DNA of 64,000 bases from Thozetella sp. PMI_491 (lineage: Eukaryota > Ascomycota > Sordariomycetes > Chaetosphaeriales > Chaetosphaeriaceae), in contig MU270016.1 of assembly GCA_021432635.1 (NCBI GenBank), positions 1,445,905 through 1,509,904 on the forward strand, read 5' to 3'. This document shows positions 58,265 to 64,000 of the stretch, one piece after another; the stretch's first letter is position 1, and each line of letters starts with the position of its first letter. The position numbers and the translations under genes were made by a program. A model generated the notes under the pieces. The model ran no database searches. It was not told the origin of the DNA and worked only from the letters and a program-made list of their open reading frames with translations.

Positions 58265-59674
58265 ATGGCTACTGTCCTGGGGTCGAAGATCTTCGGCTTT
58301 ATCGGCTCTACGATTGACCATGACAAGGAAGTTGACGAAGTTCCCCCCTCACCGCCGCTACCCGTCGGCATGGTATTACATGGCATATCTTGGTGCTGGG
58401 TTCAGCTTACCAGCTGTTCCGAGGAGTCTCGCACGACAGGAGCCGAGAGAGGGCCATCCGATTCGCCTTCCTCTCTCTCAGTATCTGACTGCAAAACAGT
58501 GGGAAAAGGAAAGGCACGCGAGACGAATCGCAAAAGAAAAATAGTGTCCGACAAGGAGGAAAATGATGAATCAAACTCTACCAAACGAGCAAGTTACACG
58601 GAAGATCCGGGCCCAGATTCAAGGCTCCTTGCATGTCCCTACTTCAAGAGAAGTCCTCAGAAATTCAGCAGGTCTCCTGTGTGTGTTGGTCCAGGGTGGC
58701 CTACCGTCTATCGATTGAAGTATGTTCTCTTCCCCACTCGATCTAACTGTCGTTCTAACCTAATGCACTAAGAGAGCATCTTTTCAGAAAACACGCACCC
58801 CCAGACTTTCAATGTCGTCGCTGTTTCCGTGTCCTCAAATCCGAAAGCGAGTTGGACGCGCACCAACGAGCGATAAAAACGTGCAAAATTCGCGAAAGGA
58901 TGGATACCCCTTGGCAGTTTACACACGAGCAAGGAAAGGCGCTTCGAAGGCGGGTGAAGGGCATATCCAGTCAAACCGAGAGAGAGAAATGGATTGATAT
59001 TTATCGAATATTATTTCCGGACGAAGAGGTTCCCGAGCCATGCAAGTGACAGAGGCATCTTGATTATACTGTAGCCGCTAATATGTATAGACTACTGCTA
59101 TGACGCTCCCGGGACCTCGAGGTTTATGGAGTTCTTTCAGCGAGAGTTCCCACCACGCATTAAGAAGCGGCTTGAAGAAAATCTCATTCAGTTAGATCAA
59201 AATACTGTCGACAATATATTGGAGATATGCTTGCTCAGCAATTCGGAAGTTCATGGGCTGTGGGACTCTTCTTGCACAGTCGCCGGGTCATCGAATACAA
59301 CAGTGGTCACAGATGCAGCATCGATGCCCGAAATGAGCGGCGCTCCCCCGAACGGCCTCGCTGAGCATGGTTTGGGCACGGATAGATCATCAACATCACA
59401 GTATCAGACTGTATCAAGGAGAGAGCCGACCCCGTCAACAGAGGGTCTTTCTGAATCCAGTACCCAAATCTTGAATCCCAACTTGAGCCAGGCTGGAGGA
59501 CAGCTCGGCGAACAGCCTCACTCGTTCTATGGCGGCGAGGAACTCCTTATTGAGTTTGACACAGCCTACCAGTTTAATAGCCCATCTCCTGGATACTTTG
59601 ATCAGGTTGGACAAGGCGGAGCGAGACCGTATGACTCCCTCCCGTCGGACCCAAATTTCGGCAGCCAAAATTGA
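58265..59674 (+). CDS. Zinc-finger-like fungal protein (CPxFK...C2H2 type)
   Basis: Three exons. Exon 1 (58265-58718 region) has a Ser-rich basic N-terminus with a nuclear-localisation-like KRKIV patch, then CPYFKRSPQKF...CVGPGWPTVYRLK. Exon 2 (from about 58790) begins KHAPPDFQCRRCFRVLKSESELDAHQ with CxxC and His ligands, then RRRVKGISSQTEREKWIDIYRILFPDEE. Intron 59042-59090 begins with GC (GCAAGT); its removal joins PEP to YYCYDAPG, matching the family's PxPYY turn, whereas the nearest GT donor gives a stop. Exon 3 (59091-59674) has FQREFPPRIKKRLEE and a Ser/Gln-rich acidic tail. Proteins of this kind are common in multi-copy in fungi and are presumed nuclear; their function is unknown. Confidence 0.72.
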
Positions 59675-60137
59675 TATTTGGTCATGCTTTGGTCCTTTTC
59701 CAATGTCTCCTCCCTTATTTGCGGTAACACAAGACAACTTCTGCATTTTGCAGCGTCGTGATAGACAGCGCATATCTCGTGAACAGGATATCTACGAGGG
59801 CTTCTTGTTGATCTTACTTTTTCAGTTCAGCATTTGGGAGGAAGGCCCTAGCCGACCCTCGAGAATTTCGCCTTCCAGCTTACCGAAAGGCTTCTTGGAT
59901 GCGGTCGCTATGTTTACTAGGTCACGATAACAAGTCCTGGGGATAAAACGCCCAACCTCTTTTTCTTGATGGTTATCCGGGCATTGTGATCAATATTTGT
60001 AGACGTCGTTAGGTTACAAGTCGGTCTCCCATTGTCTCTAGGACGCGGCCATCCGCCTTGAGTTCCACCACATGTCTTCCCAACCCAACGTTTCGTGAAC
60101 AGCCGATGAGATAGCGTCTGCTACTCGTATAACAAGT
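59675..60137. other. intergenic, convergent 3' ends
   Basis: No gene; the open frame overlapping 59529-59930 is a shadow. Confidence 0.45.
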
Positions 60138-60404
60138 TCAGTAGCAACGGATTATATCCTCGGGCTCAATCTTTGTCTTCGCATAGATGTTGAATTTATT
60201 TCGACGCATCTGTTAAAAAATAGTTAGAATAGTGCCCGTCGCTTGTTTTTGTATCATTGATCCACTTACTACCACTCGGTAATTGCCCTTGAATCGCTTC
60301 TCTAGAAGAGCCTCCAACTTTCGCTCTTTTACAAGCCCTGCCGGGATAGTCTGACAAGGTTCTTCCGGCAAAGACCGTCTATGCCATCGAAAAAGCTTCG
60401 GCAT
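60138..60404 (-). CDS. Small conserved fungal protein, about 65 residues
   Basis: Exon 1 (MPKLFRWHRRSLPEEP... to FKGNYRVV) is joined across a GTAAGT...ACAG intron (about 60275 to 60211) to MRRNKFNIYAKTKIEPEDIIRCY and a stop. The splice is in phase, and the combined pattern (Pro-rich start, IPAGLxxxxKLEALLxxRFxGNYRV, then a short acidic end) resembles a small protein I recall from several fungal genomes without assigned function. No signal peptide or membrane segment. Confidence 0.55.
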
Positions 60405-62496
60405 GTCGTAAACGTCGTGTTATATCCGCGAAGGAGGGATGAGTAGAATTTCTGCAACTAGTTTCTGTTCTTGGACTGCTACTAGGGAGATAGCTTGAAG
60501 TGTGCTGAAAGGATGAAATTGAGCGGGGGGGGTGGAAAGTTACCCTCCGAAAAAGGTGACCGGACTACCTGGCGATTTAGCCATAGCCAGGTCAGCTTGT
60601 TTCACACTAGTTTCTGGGCGAGGCTGTGCTATTGTGAATTTCTTTTCGCAGTTGCGTAAATTTCGCGGATCCGACGCTTCATAGCAAATGCGCTGGACAC
60701 GGAGCCTCAATTGAGCCTCGTGACATTACTTCGAATCACTCTGTCGGTAGGATGCAGGGAGGGTTACACATACGGGCGGCATGCTGGCTGAGCTACCCGA
60801 GGGTCTTAGCCTGACCGACGGTAGTATGTTCTGGTCACCATTTACTGGTCCCTTGTTGCAATTGTCACCCTATGTTGGGCACATATGCCGGCCTGTGGCG
60901 GCCCAACATAACGATCAGTAAAACGTTGTATCTTTTGATATTCCCATCGCCCTGATACAGTCCATGACTATCTTGCGGTCAATGATTGGCACAGAATGAT
61001 CAAGGCCTGCAGTGCTCCGTGGCTCAGTCATCCGACTACGGTGGTGAGGTCTGCACTGATAACATCCCTTCCGAGGGTGTGTTGCACAAGCCTGTATGAA
61101 AGAGTAATTCGGTCGATATGATTCGCCGTATCCACCGGACACTTTCTGCCGTTACAAGCCTGTTACAGTATCAAAGCCTCACGCCTTAGGTATATTTGGC
61201 ACATGAAGCAAGAAAGCATGCGACCACATATTATTTTCAATGGCATATCTAGCCTGAGATTTTAGAGAATTCTCCAAGAAACGGCTCCCAATCGACGATA
61301 TCTTAATACCTATCACATCACAGTACTGTCCTACTCAGTATAGAAGGAGAACCGGGAGAAGCAGACGTGTAAGCTTCTCCACAGACCAAATTTACTCTGT
61401 TTTCCATCCTACTAAGGGCAAGACCAGGGACAAAGACAGCAGCAGTTGAGAACACATCTAAAGAATATGCCTGGCGCCCCTAGCGACTATCGCCCATTTT
61501 TAGGTGGCTTATAATGAGCCTTCGCTTTTTCCTTGAGAAACTGTGCTTCGTCCTAACAGCACGCTGGTGTCAGTACAGACCCAGTGTACCTGGTTGGGAA
61601 TTCAAGTTGCAGACCGGGCTGAGAGCTCTGGAGAGTGTCAAGTGCCAGGTCCTTCGGTTCTTCTATTTCAAGTTAGCGCTGCAGTACTTTAAGCTTCCAA
61701 AGTCTATTATTACCCTTAGTCCGAGGAAAAGTCCCGCCTGTATCTCATTTAAAGCTTTTTCGACAGCTTCTGGTCGCATATAGGCTATATCGAATGATAT
61801 GGTCACCTCCGACATGTTTCATCCAACTTTGTCGCGATTGGTACAAGATGAATAACAATATTCTCTGCAAGAAATGAAAAAGCGGTTGGTGAAATCCACT
61901 GCAGCCGAAGTCATCAACCGGGGAGACACGATGTGAGCTCTGGGGGCATATATAGATCCATCTTCACGATTGCGGCTCCTGGGGCCCTCATAATTCAATT
62001 GTTCTAAACGCCCCCGCTGACCTCATAACCAACGCTGTTGCGATGGTCCGCAGCATCAAAAGGATCATGTGAGATTCATTGATGGGGCAATGCTATGGGC
62101 TGTACGCATTTTGGAGTCGTAGAAGTGCCAATGTGTGATGACACTCATAGCATATGCTCTCGGCGTCTGGGCACATGAGGAGGTATAGCACTTTCCAGAA
62201 TTCTGTGGCCTGGGAAGAATACTTAAGGGCTGAAAGTTGCCGAGGAGAATCGTGTATGCCTCGCTGCCATCTCGAATCAAATGTTTGTATTCACGAACTG
62301 CAAGTCCGAGGGCGCCCTGCGCCTTGCGCGTCATTCTTATTGGCAGAAGATGCGGCTATTGGGCAGTAATGCCTGGGCCGCTTGCGCAGCATGAAGTAAT
62401 AAACAGCACATCCCAGGACCCACGATATCATAAAATCCGTAGCCTCGCTCCGGAGACGCCTGGCAATTTTCCTATCGTCTCCATCTCAAATTAACT
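60405..62496. other. intergenic, 2.1 kb
   Basis: No supported gene. Open frames at 60915-61142 (-) and 61514-61783 (+) have no features I recognise. Confidence 0.5.
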
Positions 62497-64000
62497 ATGG
62501 AGTGGCTCAGACGAGATGACGTACTTCGGGGAGAAGATCTTTCCGAAAAGAGACTAAGCCAAAATGCACTGCTCTTCGATCCGCAGGAGTGTATGGTAAT
62601 GGACATTGTACGAACCCAAGACGTAAGTGGTTGAGTGAGATGACAGAGAGGCTTCACCATGGCTGAACTAAGAAACGTACAGAACAAGCTCCAATATGAC
62701 TCTGAGTATCTATCCGAGAGCTCTGAATGGTCTAGATGGCTCAGACAAGTGAGAGAAGGCTCCCACTAGCGGCTAGCTGGGCCTGAATTAATATTGCTGA
62801 GAAGAATGAAACAAATGATACAAGTCTCGAGGTGTTGCAAAACGGACTACGCCTAATGTGAGTTCTCCGTTACATTTGTCCAACATCCCGCATTGGTTCC
62901 TTTGTCCTCTTTTCAGTGCTCACCGCTTGACTCTACACCATTGATATCGATTAGCGTTCACGCCAATTCTTTTAGAACTTCAGCTGAACAAAAGGACAGA
63001 TTTGCCCGTAGAGCACCAAGTGAAATGGACCACCCAATGATACTGACTGAGCTACCATTCTCCAAGGCATCTTTCTTAGAGATCTGCAAATTCTTTCTAA
63101 TAAACCGGTCGATAATCAGAGTGTTGGTTCGTAGCACTGTTGAAGTATTTTCTGCTCAAACGATCGAGAGCGCTGGGAACCAGCAGCGAATTAGTATGCG
63201 GCTGCCTTCCGCTAATCTATGAACATATGATTACCGCTGACACTACCAGGATACAACTGCCGAACTTCGGGAACATGTACGGGGGATCTAGCCCTCTCAG
63301 CGACTTATCTCCCAGATCGCTTCTTCACGTATGCGGTGGTATACGGCTGCACCGATGACATCCAAAGAGATATTTACCAGAGGCTCATCGACTCAGATTG
63401 CGATGTATTTCATCCGCTCATTCTTCCGACGATCATAGCGGAGCTCGAACGAGAACGCCATGTTACATACGTACGAGAGACGACAACGCGTCTGGACAGG
63501 CTGATCGGCGACATGACCAACGATGGACTCGGCGAAAATCCTCGAAACTTCCATTCTGGCCCTTTCGAAAACGATGACAGTGCAGGGTTGTGGCTCGATC
63601 TGAGAACCTTCCAAAACGGTATGGAAAGCTGGCGCGAAAGGTTGGTAGAAATGATCGAGCATACCGACACACTGTCACAAACATGTTTCGCTGTCGGCGC
63701 AGCGGGTTGGCCGGAAGTTCTAAGGAAGCACATGAATGATTCCGGGTCGCGCATCCGGAGTCGTCTCCTGGAGCTCAAAAAGGAATATGATTCGCAAATT
63801 AGAGAATGCAAAGCCCTTACGGAGGGAACGTCGCTTGCCACCCGCTTAGTATGTCTTGCACGTCTCCTGAGTCGAAAGCTACCGAAGCAGATCTCCAAGC
63901 TCACCGCTACACGACAGCAATGGAATCAAATAACCAGGCGGGATACTAAGGCGAGCCTGGAGATTGCGAGTATCACGAAGAGAGATGGAATGCACATGAG
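62497..64000 (+). CDS. CorA-like fungal membrane protein, 5' part (runs off the window)
   Basis: Start MEWLRRDDVLRGEDLSEK (62497). Introns follow VRTQD (GTAAGTG, about 62620) and others before 62930. A segment LPFSKASFLEICKFF is followed by an intron (63192 to about 63250) joining QQRI to RYNCRTSGTCTGDLALSATYLP, then an uninterrupted frame from 63251 to the edge (VVYGCTDDIQRDIY, long coiled-coil-like helices, SITKRDGMHM at the end). The last residues are where such proteins have xxKRDxxxMKTIAxLTMxFLP before the two CorA-type membrane helices, so the channel part lies beyond the window. Family resemblance is from memory of fungal proteins labelled CorA-like; ion transport is not proven. Confidence 0.6.

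Noticed and set aside
63410-63904. Minus-strand 164-residue frame
   Set aside because: Antisense of the CorA-like gene, whose plus-strand frame shows family blocks.
1-64000. CRISPR arrays, rRNA genes, bacterial operons
   Set aside because: None present; the tandem repeats seen are coding or local duplications and the genome is fungal.

Overview
The window is nuclear DNA of a filamentous ascomycete (Pezizomycotina, probably Sordariomycetes). The evidence is short introns of about 45-100 nt with GTAAGT/GTGAGT donors and CTAAC-like branch sites, fungal-only families (killer-toxin-like GH18 chitinase, UstYa/DUF3328, bZIP-DUF3425, Zn2Cys6, PEBP-like and Cys-rich GPI proteins), and gene-poor AT-rich stretches with decayed gene copies whose repeats differ largely by C/T and G/A changes, as expected of repeat-induced point mutation (RIP).

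Layout. 0.9-9.7 kb: secreted enzymes that could attack foreign or own cell walls (multi-domain chitinase, M35-like metallopeptidase, GH25 muramidase). 11.3-17.3 kb: bZIP-DUF3425 regulator, short-chain dehydrogenase, DUF3237 secreted protein, PEBP-like GPI protein. 17.3-26.5 kb: mostly decayed, repeat-bearing DNA with a regulator relic and one intact single-exon type II membrane protein. 26.5-44 kb: the main feature, a putative fungal RiPP (dikaritin/ustiloxin-type) locus. It has a signal-peptide precursor with at least seven Kex2-flanked 21-residue repeats, three flanking UstYa-family genes and an ABCC transporter, followed by an MFS relic, a Zn2Cys6 regulator and a zinc alcohol dehydrogenase. 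44-52.6 kb: secreted or GPI proteins, a rhamnogalacturonan acetylesterase-like enzyme and a secreted SurE-like phosphatase. 52.6-64 kb: a monooxygenase relic, a kinase-like gene of doubtful integrity, a zinc-finger-like gene, a small conserved protein, and the 5' part of a CorA-like gene cut by the window edge.

How the genes may work together: the precursor would enter the secretory pathway, be cut at Lys-Arg sites by a Kex2-type protease, be cyclised by UstYa-family oxidases and be exported by the ABC transporter. The nearby Zn2Cys6 protein is a candidate regulator. The product is unknown; the repeat (WSDDFGAADGPASGYG plus QDK-KR) does not match the ustiloxin, phomopsin or asperipin cores as I know them. 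An assembly gap lies inside the repeat array and breaks the frame. A second observation is four independent GC-AG introns, each supported by restoration of a conserved protein motif.

All gene models are hand-spliced from sequence; exon ends are stated where they could be worked out.
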